Made by a program: the position numbers and the translations under genes. Positions 31,931 to 41,429 of a DNA stretch of 64,000 nt are shown here, piece by piece. Under the pieces are notes generated by a model. It was not told the DNA's origin. It ran no database searches and worked only from the letters and a program-made list of their open reading frames with translations. The stretch covers positions 1 through 64,000 of the forward strand of contig JADBYK010000038.1 in the NCBI GenBank assembly GCA_020403045.1. Reading direction: 5' to 3'. This DNA is from Cytophagales bacterium (lineage in GTDB: Bacteria; Bacteroidota; Bacteroidia; Cytophagales; Cyclobacteriaceae). Position 1 is the first letter of the stretch. Every line of letters begins with the position of its first letter.

Positions 31931-34900
31931 TTATTCTTTCGTACCCATTCTTTTAAAATATTCATTTACCTCCTTCTTGTAGTAGGGAAACAGCTTAGGA
32001 GGCACTGTTTTCAACAATTCTAGTTCTTTTTCTTTTAATCTTAAATATTCCTCGAAAGCCCGTGGCATTTCCTGGCTATAATCTTTGGCTGTTTCCCCTT
32101 TACGTTCTTCTTCTTGATTTTGTTCACGCATTGATTTCTCGGCTTCCAGTAAACGTGTGATGATTTCGTTTTGCCTTCTTATCGTTTGCTCCGTAATCTG
32201 CTTGTTAACCAAATCCATTTCCGTTTGTTCCATTTTGCCGGGAATATCGCCACCCGGTATTTTACCACCCTCCTTTTTCATCTTCTCTTGCATTTCTTGC
32301 AATGCTCTTCTGATGCGTTCTTGCTCTGCGGCCATCCTTGCAAACTCTTCAGAAAGTTGCCGTCCTGATTTGCCGCCATTCTTGATTTCCTGCATTTGTT
32401 GGTTCAGCTGTTGTTGCAATTTTCCGAGATTCGGCTGGCCTCCTTTTTTCTTTCCTTTTCCCTTGCCAGATCCGGGCTTGGCGTTGGCCATCATGTCCAT
32501 CATCATGTCAAAGTGATCGTTCAACATCAAGGCAAGGTTGTTAATACTTGTCATTGAGAATTGCATCTCTGAGCTTGCGTTAGGCTTTCTCCTTTCTTTT
32601 ACATTCACAGACGCCTTGTCCAAATGATCATTTAGTTCGCCCACCTCCTTAGTGACAACAGAACCCATAAAAGGATCCTTCTTAGATAGTGCTAACAAGC
32701 TGTCTTCCAACACTTTAGCGTCATCTTTGATCTTTAATTGGTTCTGCGAAAGTTGAATATACTTGGGATCAGTCTGCTGTACTTGATTAAAATCTTTCAT
32801 CACAGACTCCTGGTCAAACGACAGTTTTATCAGCCCGTGCAGAATTTGGCGAAGACTTTCTAAATTAGCCATATCCATTTCCATCTCCATTGAACTCTGC
32901 ATGCCCTCCAGCTTTTGCTGCATTTGCTTCATTTTGTCAATGGATTTCTTTTGTTGCTCTGCAGATTTTTTCGGCTTGCCTTGTTCCAATGATTCTTTGC
33001 TCTCCTCCTGTGACTTCTTTAGCTCTTCCGTATCCTGATCACTAGGCGTATCCTGAGATTCTTCTAACTCCTCGCCCATTTTTTCTAATTCGTCAATTGT
33101 TTTTTCAAACTTCTCTGTTTCCTTTTTTAACTCCTCCTGTTCTTGAGCTAACCCTTGTGCATCAGGCTTTTCATTCTCAGATCCTTCTTTTCCCTTTTCA
33201 TTTTTATTGCCTTTTTCTTCCCCTGATTTATCGTCTTTTCCAGCGTTATTTTTTTCTGGTTCCTTTTTTTCTCCACTTAACTCCTGTGTTCTTTCAAGTA
33301 ACTGCTCTTGTTTTTCCTTTTGTTGTTTCAGGTCGTCAATGGCTTGCTCTAGTTTGTAATCGTATTGCAACTGCTTGAAAAGTTCGAGTGTGCGCTCCAA
33401 CTCTTTTTCCATGTTGATCTCTTTGCGCTCCATCTTGTCGAGGAGCTTTTGCATTTGCGATGGATCCGCATTTTGCTTTAGCAGTTTTTCCAATTCTTCA
33501 AAAAGTTTTTTGGTTTCGTCATCGAGCAACTCATTCATGAGTTTCTGAATTTGTTCAGACTTTTCTTTTATCCGTTCGCTCTCTTCTGAGAACGACTCTT
33601 TCTTCTGTTCCAGCAAACTGTTTTCCTTTTGCAAATCTTTGATGGCCTGATCCAGTTTTTGTTTTTGTTCTACTAAATCCTCTAGCATCTTTTTGTCTTG
33701 CCAGTCAAGCGCTTGCTTTCCTTTCAGTTTTTCTTGCGCTTCGTCTATGGACCGCTTTAGATCTTTTGCTTTTTGAAGGCTTTGATCGATTTTATTTTGT
33801 GCGGCCTGCTGAGACTTTGAAACTTCCGCTTTTAATTCTTCCTCGCCCGGCAGAGAAAAGATATAGTCTGATGATCGGGTGGACTTTCTTCCATTGACGC
33901 CATCATTGTCCCACACTTGTAAATGGTAAGTAAGCTTGTCACCGGGTTGAAGCTGCAGCGAATCGACAGGCCATCGATAAAAAAAATTTTGCTGATTCTT
34001 CGTGGACACCAGAGGGATCAGAATCGTTTTAGGCGTTTGTGATCTGGAACCCTTAACTATCTCATAGTTTAGCCGAAGCTCTGTGATCCCATAATCATCA
34101 CTCAAGGCACCACCCAACATAATGCTTTTGAATAATATTGAATCGCGCAAGTTGTCAACTACAATTTCTGGGCGCTGATCTTTTATCGTGTTAATTGAAT
34201 ACGAGATTTGATCTTTGTTTTTGCTCTTTTCATTTTCTAGCACAATCGTGTATTGATCAGGATCCTTCATATTCTTACTGAACTGAAAAGACTGATTATC
34301 TACCAAACGCATATCATTCTCAATGCCCGAAGATGCAAAGGCTAGAGTTGCTTTTGACGTACTCGATGTCCCCACTAGCCAACTCACTTTTGTTCCCTCC
34401 GGGATTTCTAAATTTCCAACATTCGTCAGGCGCTCAGGCGTTTTGCCTAGGTAGCGAGGGAAGAGCAGCTCAACATTGATCTTGATCAGTTCAGGCCGAT
34501 TGATTAGCTGTATTTTATAAGGAGAAGAAAAGAAGCCCGAAGCTTCAAATTGCAAGTCGATTTCGCTCTGCACTTTTTCAAACAAATAAGAGAATTTCCC
34601 TGTTCCAAGCGATTCCATTCTCCATCGCTGTGAGCCAGAGACTATGTAGGCCGTTTCGGGAATAGCACTCCCTTCTATAGAAAGCCGGAGCGTAAAGTCC
34701 TCATTGAAAAAGGCAGTCAGGGATTCTTTTTCAACTGAGAAAGAGAAAGGAGCTTGTGGCGAGAACTCTTGATTGAATTGTACGATCCGTTGAGTGCTTT
34801 GGGTGAAAATGCCGCGGTCAATAACAAGAAGCAAAACGCACAGTGCCACAGGAGCAGCCAGGTATTTTAAGTATTTCGTGTTTGTCTTGAAGTCAATGGC

Positions 34901-35323
34901 TGATTCAAAAGAAATGTCTTTGAAGGTATTTGCTTTTTGGAAGATACCAGCCTCTGCCAGCGCTCCAGCATTTTTTTCAGAAAGCTGCAATACGTTTAAC
35001 AGCCGGTCTCCTATAGTAGGAAAGTAATTGCCAATCAATTTTGCACTATCTTCTTCGCCCAAGCCTTTTTTGTAAAGCCACCAGGTCAAGGGTTCTTTTA
35101 AAAACTGAAAGAGACAAAACGCAACCAGACCAAAAAAAGAGGCAAATATCAGAAAACGCGCCTCTCTGCCAAGCCACAGGTTGTATTCTAATAGCGCGGC
35201 TATCAAGAAATACCCCAGTACAAATGTTAATGTCAGCAAGCTACCTTTTAGAAAAAGGTTAGCGTAGTACTTTCGTTTGAAAGCGGCTACTCGCTGATGT
35301 ATTTGGTTTATTCCCTCACTCAC
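31931..35323 (-). CDS. DUF4175 family membrane/coiled-coil protein
   Basis: A large 1130-residue protein conserved in Bacteroidota. Three membrane helices are near the N-terminus (about 23-45, 52-72 and 157-177), followed by a beta-rich extracytoplasmic region (about 185-490) and a long Gln/Lys/Glu-rich coiled coil (about 490-830) with low-complexity segments. The last third has Met-rich helices and a GKGKGKKKGG linker. It heads the DUF4175-ATPase-ybeY run. No enzymatic motif is visible; an envelope-spanning structural role is likely but unproven. Confidence 0.88.
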   Translation of the reverse strand: MSEGINQIHQRVAAFKRKYYANLFLKGSLLTLTFVLGYFLIAALLEYNLWLGREARFLIFASFFGLVAFCLFQFLKEPLTWWLYKKGLGEEDSAKLIGNYFPTIGDRLLNVLQLSEKNAGALAEAGIFQKANTFKDISFESAIDFKTNTKYLKYLAAPVALCVLLLVIDRGIFTQSTQRIVQFNQEFSPQAPFSFSVEKESLTAFFNEDFTLRLSIEGSAIPETAYIVSGSQRWRMESLGTGKFSYLFEKVQSEIDLQFEASGFFSSPYKIQLINRPELIKINVELLFPRYLGKTPERLTNVGNLEIPEGTKVSWLVGTSSTSKATLAFASSGIENDMRLVDNQSFQFSKNMKDPDQYTIVLENEKSKNKDQISYSINTIKDQRPEIVVDNLRDSILFKSIMLGGALSDDYGITELRLNYEIVKGSRSQTPKTILIPLVSTKNQQNFFYRWPVDSLQLQPGDKLTYHLQVWDNDGVNGRKSTRSSDYIFSLPGEEELKAEVSKSQQAAQNKIDQSLQKAKDLKRSIDEAQEKLKGKQALDWQDKKMLEDLVEQKQKLDQAIKDLQKENSLLEQKKESFSEESERIKEKSEQIQKLMNELLDDETKKLFEELEKLLKQNADPSQMQKLLDKMERKEINMEKELERTLELFKQLQYDYKLEQAIDDLKQQKEKQEQLLERTQELSGEKKEPEKNNAGKDDKSGEEKGNKNEKGKEGSENEKPDAQGLAQEQEELKKETEKFEKTIDELEKMGEELEESQDTPSDQDTEELKKSQEESKESLEQGKPKKSAEQQKKSIDKMKQMQQKLEGMQSSMEMEMDMANLESLRQILHGLIKLSFDQESVMKDFNQVQQTDPKYIQLSQNQLKIKDDAKVLEDSLLALSKKDPFMGSVVTKEVGELNDHLDKASVNVKERRKPNASSEMQFSMTSINNLALMLNDHFDMMMDMMANAKPGSGKGKGKKKGGQPNLGKLQQQLNQQMQEIKNGGKSGRQLSEEFARMAAEQERIRRALQEMQEKMKKEGGKIPGGDIPGKMEQTEMDLVNKQITEQTIRRQNEIITRLLEAEKSMREQNQEEERKGETAKDYSQEMPRAFEEYLRLKEKELELLKTVPPKLFPYYKKEVNEYFKRMGTKE

Positions 35324-35443
35324 AATACCTGAAACGCGTTGACCGGAAAGATAGTTTTAATCCACCAAGATAGGGAGCGAGTTACATTATTTCAACATTT
35401 TGATCAGCACCAGCCAACCGTTGAAATTTCAAAGCGCTATTTG

Positions 35444-35839
35444 TCAGTTCTCTGGGTTGTCAGATCCTTCGCTCGCCACGGAAATCCTCCACCCATACTC
35501 CCTTTCAAAATACTCGATCACATGCATCTTCAACAACTTCTCTTGTTCGAGCATATCGAAATGAGGAAGCTTTTTTACAAGTTTCCAATGTGGCCAACCG
35601 TCCTTGTCAAGTCCTTCCAGTTCATAGTAGCCAGCCAGGCTCAGCACTTTGCAGATAGCAATGTGCATCAGATCCTGCTTTTCTTCCTTCTCAAACCGCT
35701 TGGCCCCGCGCCCCAGTTCCTGCACACCCACCAAGAACAGAACCTCATTCAGGTCTTTTGGCTTTTTATCAATCTGTTTTTCTATCTCCAGTAGTAGACG
35801 GTTCCACTGCCTGTCTAAATCTAAATCGCGCTTAAACAT
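35444..35839 (-). CDS. Conserved hypothetical protein
   Basis: A 131-residue soluble, mostly helical protein with no signal peptide. From the ATG at 35839 it begins MFKRDLDLDRQWNRLLLEIE; that start is 1 nt past the stop of the upstream AhpD-like gene, which argues for coupling and against the longer frame that would overlap it. The motif VGVQELGRGAKRFEKEEKQD and the C-terminal EYFEREYGW are distinctive, but I do not recognise the family. 35324-35443 has no gene. Confidence 0.78.
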   Translation of the reverse strand: MFKRDLDLDRQWNRLLLEIEKQIDKKPKDLNEVLFLVGVQELGRGAKRFEKEEKQDLMHIAICKVLSLAGYYELEGLDKDGWPHWKLVKKLPHFDMLEQEKLLKMHVIEYFEREYGWRISVASEGSDNPEN

Positions 35840-35840
35840 G

Positions 35841-36230
35841 TCATTTCGAAAGTTCGTCCCAATATTCAAACGCCCTGCGCAGGTGAGGAACCACAATTGT
35901 TCCGCCTACGAGTGTCGCCACACCCATTGCTTCATGCACTTCGGCTGTGGTAAAACCCACTTCTTTGCACTTGCCCAAATGATATTTTACACAATCATCG
36001 CAGCGGAGGACCAGTGAACAAGTAAGCCCAATCAGTTCTTTTGATTTTACATCTAACACGCCCGCCTGGTAGGCGTTTGTGTCCAGGTTAAAAATTCGTT
36101 TTATGATCAGGTTGTCGGCTTCCATGATCTTTTCGTTCATCTGGCTGCGATACGCGTTGAATTGTTCTACAAGACTCATAAGTGATGGATTGAAATTTGC
36201 CTGTAAAAGTAAGGACTTATCAACGGGCAC
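35841..36230 (-). CDS. Carboxymuconolactone decarboxylase (AhpD-like) family protein
   Basis: A 129-residue all-helical protein with the peroxidase-type motif C77DDC80-xxx-H84 (RCDDCVKYH), as in AhpD, where the two Cys and the His run thiol-dependent peroxide reduction. The protein ends with the family's VHEAMGVATLVGGTIVVPHLRRA block. It therefore probably acts in thiol redox or antioxidant metabolism. It is transcribed divergently from the HhH membrane protein across 140 nt and is co-oriented with the following unknown gene. Confidence 0.88.
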   Translation of the reverse strand: MPVDKSLLLQANFNPSLMSLVEQFNAYRSQMNEKIMEADNLIIKRIFNLDTNAYQAGVLDVKSKELIGLTCSLVLRCDDCVKYHLGKCKEVGFTTAEVHEAMGVATLVGGTIVVPHLRRAFEYWDELSK

Positions 36231-36370
36231 AAAAATGCTATTGGGGTAGACGCTTGGCCACGTTAAACCATTCCAAAACGTATTCCCCCCGCTTTTTTAA
36301 CAGCCTGAATTATTCGTAAAACAATCAAATTACCGAATTTTTTGTAGTTTCACCTTTCAAATAAGAGGCT

Positions 36371-37222
36371 ATGAAATTTAGTTATGCGCTGATTGCGGGA
36401 TTTTTAGTATGGTGTCTGATTGCTTCGCAATGGTATTTGTTAGGCGTAAAAGGACTCCCCACAGATCCAGGCCGTTTTAATTCCACCCAAATGACGATGG
36501 CAATAGCAGAAATTTTAACCATGCTGCTGGTGGCAACCTTAATTGGTTTTGGTATTGCCTGGTTTTTGAGGCAGGCATCAATAGAAAAAAGCCAACGCAC
36601 TCAGTCATTATTGCTACAGCAGTATAACGAGTTGACCCAACAGGCAGCTTCTTACAAAGAGCAAGCGGAGAAAGCAGAGCAAAAACTGGCAAGAGCTCAG
36701 CAGACCTTTAAAGCAGATTTTCAACAGCTCAGTTTGGAAAAGGAAAAGTTGAATGCCGAGCTGGAACCAGAAAGAAAGGAAGCAACACGAATGCGAGAGG
36801 AGCTACAGGTGCTGCGACCTAAAGTTCAGCTAGCCGACATTGAGCTTGGGCGTATCGCGTTTCAAATGAAACAATTGGAGAACCAGCTAGCTGAAGAAAA
36901 GGAGAGTAAACAAAAACTTGCTGCTGAACTCGAAGAAGCTAAGTTATCAAAGGAGCCAAAACGACAACCCGTTGAGCCTGCATTTTTAGGGCACGCTAAG
37001 TTTACCGAAAAGCAGAAGGATAACCTGAAAATGATTTCCGGGATAGGACCTGTACTAGAACAGAAGTTAAATGCACTGGGCATTTACACATTTCGACAGA
37101 TCAGCGAATTCACTCCCCAGGCTATCGAGCATGTTACTTCTTCCATCAAGTTTTTTCCAGATCGAATAGGAAGAGACAATTGGATTGGCCAGGCGGCAGC
37201 ACTGGCTAGACATAGAAAGTAA
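36371..37222 (+). CDS. Membrane-anchored coiled-coil protein with C-terminal helix-hairpin-helix domain
   Basis: A 283-residue protein with two N-terminal membrane helices (about 5-24 and 43-66), a coiled coil rich in Gln, Glu and Lys (about 75-205), and a C-terminal HhH module (DNLKMISGIGPVLEQKLNAL, about 217-236, then FRQISEFTPQ). The SGIGP-x-x-x-x-x-L pattern is the one seen in COG3743/DUF4332-like proteins, where it is usually attached to a membrane or ribosomal protein. DNA binding is possible but not shown. It is a single gene with its own promoter region. Confidence 0.82.
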   Translation: MKFSYALIAGFLVWCLIASQWYLLGVKGLPTDPGRFNSTQMTMAIAEILTMLLVATLIGFGIAWFLRQASIEKSQRTQSLLLQQYNELTQQAASYKEQAEKAEQKLARAQQTFKADFQQLSLEKEKLNAELEPERKEATRMREELQVLRPKVQLADIELGRIAFQMKQLENQLAEEKESKQKLAAELEEAKLSKEPKRQPVEPAFLGHAKFTEKQKDNLKMISGIGPVLEQKLNALGIYTFRQISEFTPQAIEHVTSSIKFFPDRIGRDNWIGQAAALARHRK

Positions 37223-37238
37223 GCCAACATAAAAAGAC

Positions 37239-38024
37239 CTAGCAGATAAATTCGAAGATCAATTGATTAACCACATCGGGTTGCTCGATGCAGGCACTAT
37301 GCCCGGCTTTTGAAATCAACGTGAACTTAGAATTTGAAATTGCCTGATGAATTCGTTTGGCCTTGGCAGGAGTAGTTGCAACATCTTCATCGCCCACCGC
37401 AACTAGCGTTTTAATGTTGATATTTGAAAGCTCTTCATAAATTCCGTTTCGATGAATGACCCCTTCCACCGCTTTGGTTATGTTTTTCGGGTGGCTTTCT
37501 ATAGTAGTCTTCCACATCTCAAGAGTTGATTTCTTAGAGGGGTCTAACAGCGAAGATTTTCCAAATAGTATGCTGACTACTTTTTTGCTTACCAACTTAG
37601 CGCCACCCCATCCAAACAGCCGATTCAGCAAAATGTATTTTATTTTGTTAGGCTCAGGATCGGCAGAGGTATCTAGCAACACAAGGCTTTTCAGCAAATG
37701 CGGCTTCCGTGCCGCCAATCGCATCCCCACAAACCCACCCATACTGAGCCCAACAAAATGTACGGGCTTACCCGGACTCAATGTTTCAATTAAAGTGGCC
37801 GCATCTTCGTAGAGGGCGTCCATATCCAGACTCCCGATTGACTCGCTTTGCCCCTGCCCCCTGTGGTCATAGGCAATGCAACAAAATTTATTTTTGAAAT
37901 AATCAATTTGTGCATCCCACATGTGATGGTTGAAAAGAAGCCCGTGTGAGAACACGATGGTTTCGTCTCCTTCACCCAAGCGTTCAAAACAGATGTGTGC
38001 TCCGTTGATCAGTTGAGTTGGCAT
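37239..38024 (-). CDS. Alpha/beta-fold hydrolase
   Basis: A 261-residue hydrolase with an oxyanion HG motif (VFSHGLLFNHHMW), the nucleophile elbow GLSMGGF (Ser at about residue 95 from the ATG at 38024), a later Asp in VAVGDEDVAT, and the catalytic His in ISKAGHSACIEQP. It resembles 3-oxoadipate enol-lactonase and haloperoxidase relatives. The substrate is unknown. I chose the ATG at 38024 because an upstream one (38069) overlaps the end of the YceI-like gene and adds residues before the first strand. Confidence 0.87.
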   Translation of the reverse strand: MPTQLINGAHICFERLGEGDETIVFSHGLLFNHHMWDAQIDYFKNKFCCIAYDHRGQGQSESIGSLDMDALYEDAATLIETLSPGKPVHFVGLSMGGFVGMRLAARKPHLLKSLVLLDTSADPEPNKIKYILLNRLFGWGGAKLVSKKVVSILFGKSSLLDPSKKSTLEMWKTTIESHPKNITKAVEGVIHRNGIYEELSNINIKTLVAVGDEDVATTPAKAKRIHQAISNSKFTLISKAGHSACIEQPDVVNQLIFEFIC

Positions 38025-38055
38025 GGCATTTTTAGTTTGGGTAATTCCAGGTGTT

Positions 38056-38661
38056 TTAATAGTCATCATCCAGTTTGAGCACTAAATGAAAGCTCACATT
38101 TAAGGTTTGATCCACCTTTACCAGACCCATCATTCGGGTTGGTGTTTCCAGATTGAAGTCAGAGAATAGAAAATCTCGGCCTCCTGTTAAATGGATGAGG
38201 CCCGAAGGTTTTGGTTCTATTGCACAATCCATTTCAAAAACCTTTGTTACACCACTGATTGAAATCTTAACAATACCACGGAAAACCTCTTTGGGTTTTT
38301 TGTAAGAAGGATTTCTTTCAAAGGAGATAAAATCAATAACAATATTGGGATAAGTTTTTGAATTAATTGTTTTGCGGAAATCAGTGGTCATCATGGCCAT
38401 GCCACAGTCGAAACTAGTAGCATCAAGAGAAACCGCTCCTTTCACAAATACCGGACGAATATTCTGCCCACCCTCCTGAAGTACCAGCGTATCTTTTCCA
38501 ATGTATTTTGGGATGGCACATCGAAAGGAATTGACATTTGTCTTTCCGTTGATGATCAATTTGCTCTCCGGAAGTACAATTAAGCGATGAACAAGAAAAC
38601 CATCATGCACACGCATTCCGAGAGAGAGAAGTGATACCGAGATGACAAGTGCTTTAATCAT
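38056..38661 (-). CDS. YceI-like secreted protein
   Basis: A 201-residue exported protein with an N-terminal hydrophobic signal (about 1-16) and a YceI-like beta-barrel pattern: SKLIINGKTNVNSFRC early, then VSLDATSFDCGMAMMTTDF..., IVKISISGVTKVFEM, and a DFNLETPTRMMGLVKV end. YceI proteins form lipocalin-like barrels that bind polyprenoid or amphiphilic ligands. It is the second YceI-type protein in 2.5 kb, and lies beyond a terminator, so it is separately transcribed from the first. Confidence 0.75.
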   Translation of the reverse strand: MIKALVISVSLLSLGMRVHDGFLVHRLIVLPESKLIINGKTNVNSFRCAIPKYIGKDTLVLQEGGQNIRPVFVKGAVSLDATSFDCGMAMMTTDFRKTINSKTYPNIVIDFISFERNPSYKKPKEVFRGIVKISISGVTKVFEMDCAIEPKPSGLIHLTGGRDFLFSDFNLETPTRMMGLVKVDQTLNVSFHLVLKLDDDY

Positions 38662-38687
38662 TTGTACCTAAAGATAGAAAAACAGAG

Positions 38688-38721
38688 CAAAAAAAACCGG
38701 CCAACCCAAAGGGTCGGCCGG
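38688..38721 (-). terminator. Rho-independent terminator after the beta-barrel gene
   Basis: An 11-bp GC-rich stem with one mismatch (arms around CCGGCC...GGCCGG, 38697-38707 with 38711-38721, 3-nt loop) is followed on minus by a run of eight T. Confidence 0.85.
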
Positions 38722-38743
38722 ATAAGTAAAACAAGCACCAAAA

Positions 38744-40099
38744 TTAGAAACTGATTGCTCCCTGGATAACAAATCCATCAAACTTGCCATTATAGAAGCG
38801 GTTGTTCGCTCCGGTAGCCAGAAAACCACCGTAGTTCTGTGTTACATATTCGCCTTTTAACAGAATGCTTGGAGTAATAAACCAACCCGCGCCAATTGAA
38901 GTACGGTCGATCGTTACGTCAGTACGAGTTCCGCGTACAGTAGCGGAATAGCCTTCGGCAATAGTAGCTGCTACGGTTATGTAGCGAGCGCCAACATAAA
39001 ACTGTTCAGTTTTTCCGAAGCGGTATAGTGCTTCAATAGCTGTTTGTGTGGCTATGCGATCAGGTTCTTTAGAATAAGCAGTTACTCCTTCTCCGTTTTC
39101 CAACGAACTTAATCCACTAGCCGACTCAAATGTTCCAAAAACTTCCAGACCACTGAATTTCACGAATGGGTTTATTACGAACGCGGTAAGGTTATCGCGG
39201 AACCCCGGGTTAAACCGACCTGAAAAAGCATTTCCGGTAAGCGTAACGGGAGCATTTTCCATTACATACTGATAGTTAGAGCCTGCACGGTCACCACCAA
39301 AAAGTGTGTTGCTGGCAGATGACGAGGTGGTAACAACTGAACCGGTAAGTCTTACGCGTAGGTTTTCTTTTAATTGTTTATCAAACCCAACTTTTCCATA
39401 AAAGGAGGGCGCACGTTTTGCGCCAGCGGGTGTGGATGGAGCTGCCACGTTACCTTGTATTTCACCATCTGTATAACCACCCATTACAAAAAGGCCATCT
39501 TTTTTCCAGTATAGCTCGGCACCAATTTCTGTTGTAAAGGCATCCATGATATTGTTTTCAATCCAAGGGTTCCATAGTGTGTGGCCACCATCGCTTCTGC
39601 GGAAGTGCGCATCACCATAATTCACTTCCATATGACCTACTTTCAAAGTCAGGTTTTTCCAAAGTTTATCAAAGAATTCGCTCTTCATAAAGCCTACTTT
39701 GTCAATTTGCAGATAGCCACCTTTTACCCAAAATTCATTGTGGTGGTGAGACGACATGTATGACACCAAGTTCAAGCTTACACCATCATACAATTGCACA
39801 TCAATGTTAAAGTTTGCTTGGGCAAGTGGAAAGCCACCTCCCATTTCATACAACTGCGGAGTGGCCAAACCGTTGCTGTGATTAAGGCTTTGATAGCCCT
39901 GTGTAAAGCCTGCGCCAAAACGAATTTTTAGACCATCGTAGGGAATGGTATCTGTCTTCGTGGTTTCAAATACGTTAATGCCACGTTTATCATAATTCCT
40001 GAAATACTGAATCGCTGGCTGACCTTGTGCCCATAGCCCCAGTGAACTAAAGAGCAACAAGGCTGTCAACCCATTTGCAAAAAGTGATCTTGTTTTCAT
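38744..40099 (-). CDS. Outer-membrane beta-barrel (porin-like) protein
   Basis: A 451-residue protein with a signal peptide (about 1-24, LLLFSSLGLWA-Q, from the ATG at 40099) and a sequence of alternating aromatic and polar strands throughout, ending in the barrel-type C-terminus FVIQGAISF. I see the look of a porin-like or alginate-export-like barrel, but no specific family. It follows the YceI gene by 39 nt and ends at a strong terminator, so the two form a unit. Transport or channel function is inference. Confidence 0.8.
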   Translation of the reverse strand: MKTRSLFANGLTALLLFSSLGLWAQGQPAIQYFRNYDKRGINVFETTKTDTIPYDGLKIRFGAGFTQGYQSLNHSNGLATPQLYEMGGGFPLAQANFNIDVQLYDGVSLNLVSYMSSHHHNEFWVKGGYLQIDKVGFMKSEFFDKLWKNLTLKVGHMEVNYGDAHFRRSDGGHTLWNPWIENNIMDAFTTEIGAELYWKKDGLFVMGGYTDGEIQGNVAAPSTPAGAKRAPSFYGKVGFDKQLKENLRVRLTGSVVTTSSSASNTLFGGDRAGSNYQYVMENAPVTLTGNAFSGRFNPGFRDNLTAFVINPFVKFSGLEVFGTFESASGLSSLENGEGVTAYSKEPDRIATQTAIEALYRFGKTEQFYVGARYITVAATIAEGYSATVRGTRTDVTIDRTSIGAGWFITPSILLKGEYVTQNYGGFLATGANNRFYNGKFDGFVIQGAISF

Positions 40100-40138
40100 A
40101 ATAATTGTTTTTTGGTTATACATATACATTTTACTTTA

Positions 40139-40720
40139 CTAATTCTTGACTGCTGTTAAATCGATGTTAAAACTGATGGTGATTTCATCACCTGTTTTTA
40201 CTGTACCAAACATGAATGAAGGTGCCTCCACCTGAAAATCACTCATCTTCATTTTTTTGCTTCCGGTACATCGAAGTGTTTTTTCTTTTGGTTGGCAGGT
40301 AGCGTCCAGACTGATTGATTTCGTTACTCCTGCGATTGTGAGGCTACCATTGCATTGGAAGACATTACTATTTGTGGTGGCCGAGGTAAGCGTAAAGCCA
40401 ATCGCTTTAAACTTATCTGCCTTTAAAGCAGAGTAAGCATTTTTGTCCATCGCCTTGTGAGCACTCTTAAGACTCTCACTGGGAACAGATACACCCAGTG
40501 ATTTAAGCTCGGTGGGAGCACCCTTCTCATCCATCTGAAAAGAGGCTTGCACGCCCGCCTGAAGTGAGGTCATCGTCCACTCGTGTAATGTGGAGGTACC
40601 GGCTATAGTTATATAAGAACCATCTGCCTGTTTGAAGTTGGTCTGTGCCCTAAGCGTGAAACTCAGAGCTATGAAACCTAGGATGAGTGCTAAATTTTTA
40701 GTGCTTTTAGAAAATTCCAT
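40139..40720 (-). CDS. YceI family secreted protein
   Basis: A 193-residue exported protein. The ATG at 40720 gives a clean signal peptide (ILGFIALSFTLRA-Q), whereas an upstream in-frame Met adds an improbable leader. The body has YceI features: IAGTSTLHEWTMTS near the start of the barrel, GSLTIAGVTKSISLDATC, and the C-terminal KMSDFQVEAPSFMFGTVKTG block that closes the family. A hydrophobic ligand (isoprenoid quinone or lipid) is known for YceI in general. It is transcribed divergently from the MarR regulator. Confidence 0.88.
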   Translation of the reverse strand: MEFSKSTKNLALILGFIALSFTLRAQTNFKQADGSYITIAGTSTLHEWTMTSLQAGVQASFQMDEKGAPTELKSLGVSVPSESLKSAHKAMDKNAYSALKADKFKAIGFTLTSATTNSNVFQCNGSLTIAGVTKSISLDATCQPKEKTLRCTGSKKMKMSDFQVEAPSFMFGTVKTGDEITISFNIDLTAVKN

Positions 40721-40915
40721 TTGGGTTTGTGTTTGTTTGCTCAAAAGTGGCAGAAGGTTTATCATAAGAAGATGACTTTTTCTTCCCATTTCGATGATTT
40801 TTGGCAGTTATCGCGATGTCAGCCGTCATGTTGGCGGGTTTGTAAACAGGCAAACAAAAAATATTTCAGAAAATACTCGGCATGCAGAATAATTTTTTTA
40901 TACCTTCGTAACAGA

Positions 40916-41368
40916 TTGAAAAGAGAAGAAACCATAGACTATCACATTAAAACTGCGTGGCATGCCATCGCGCGCATGTACAATCAGCAGGCTATGAAGT
41001 ATGATGGTACGATGTCGATTGGTTATGCGTTGCTAAATATTTCTTCGGAAGAAGGGACAGCTGCGATGAAGATTGGGCCATTGATGGGATTGGAGCCAAG
41101 AAGCCTTACTCGGCTCCTGCAATCCATGGAAGAGAAGGGACTGATCTTTAGACAAGTCGACAAAAACGATAAGCGTTCCGTAAAAGTCTTGTTGACAAAG
41201 GAGGGGAAGAAGATGAAAGAGAAATCGCGGGAAACCGTCTTACGATTTAATGAAGCAGTTCGGGAAGAAATTTCTACACAAAAACTAAATGTGTTTTTTG
41301 ATGTGGTACAGAGTATTAATCAGTTAGTTGAAAAGAACAGTATTTACGAAACCAAATTAGTCAATTAG
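40916..41368 (+). CDS. MarR-family regulator of the beta-oxidation operon
   Basis: A 150-residue winged-HTH regulator. The N-terminal helix begins KREETIDYHIKTAWHAIARM, and the wing HTH (AMKIGPLMGLEPRSLTRLLQ, then DKRSVKVLLTKEGKK) is complete. No suitable ATG precedes the domain, so I use TTG 40916, 7 nt after a TACCTTCG element (40901-40908, one mismatch from TAnnTTTG). An ATG at 40976 would remove the first helix. It sits 61 nt upstream of the fadB-type gene and probably represses it in response to acyl-CoA or fatty acid; divergent yceI could be a second target. Confidence 0.82.
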   Translation: MKREETIDYHIKTAWHAIARMYNQQAMKYDGTMSIGYALLNISSEEGTAAMKIGPLMGLEPRSLTRLLQSMEEKGLIFRQVDKNDKRSVKVLLTKEGKKMKEKSRETVLRFNEAVREEISTQKLNVFFDVVQSINQLVEKNSIYETKLVN

Positions 41369-41429
41369 CCAATTCGATGATTTGTCAATCGGCACTTCAA
41401 CGAATCAGCACATCAACAAATTAAGAGTT

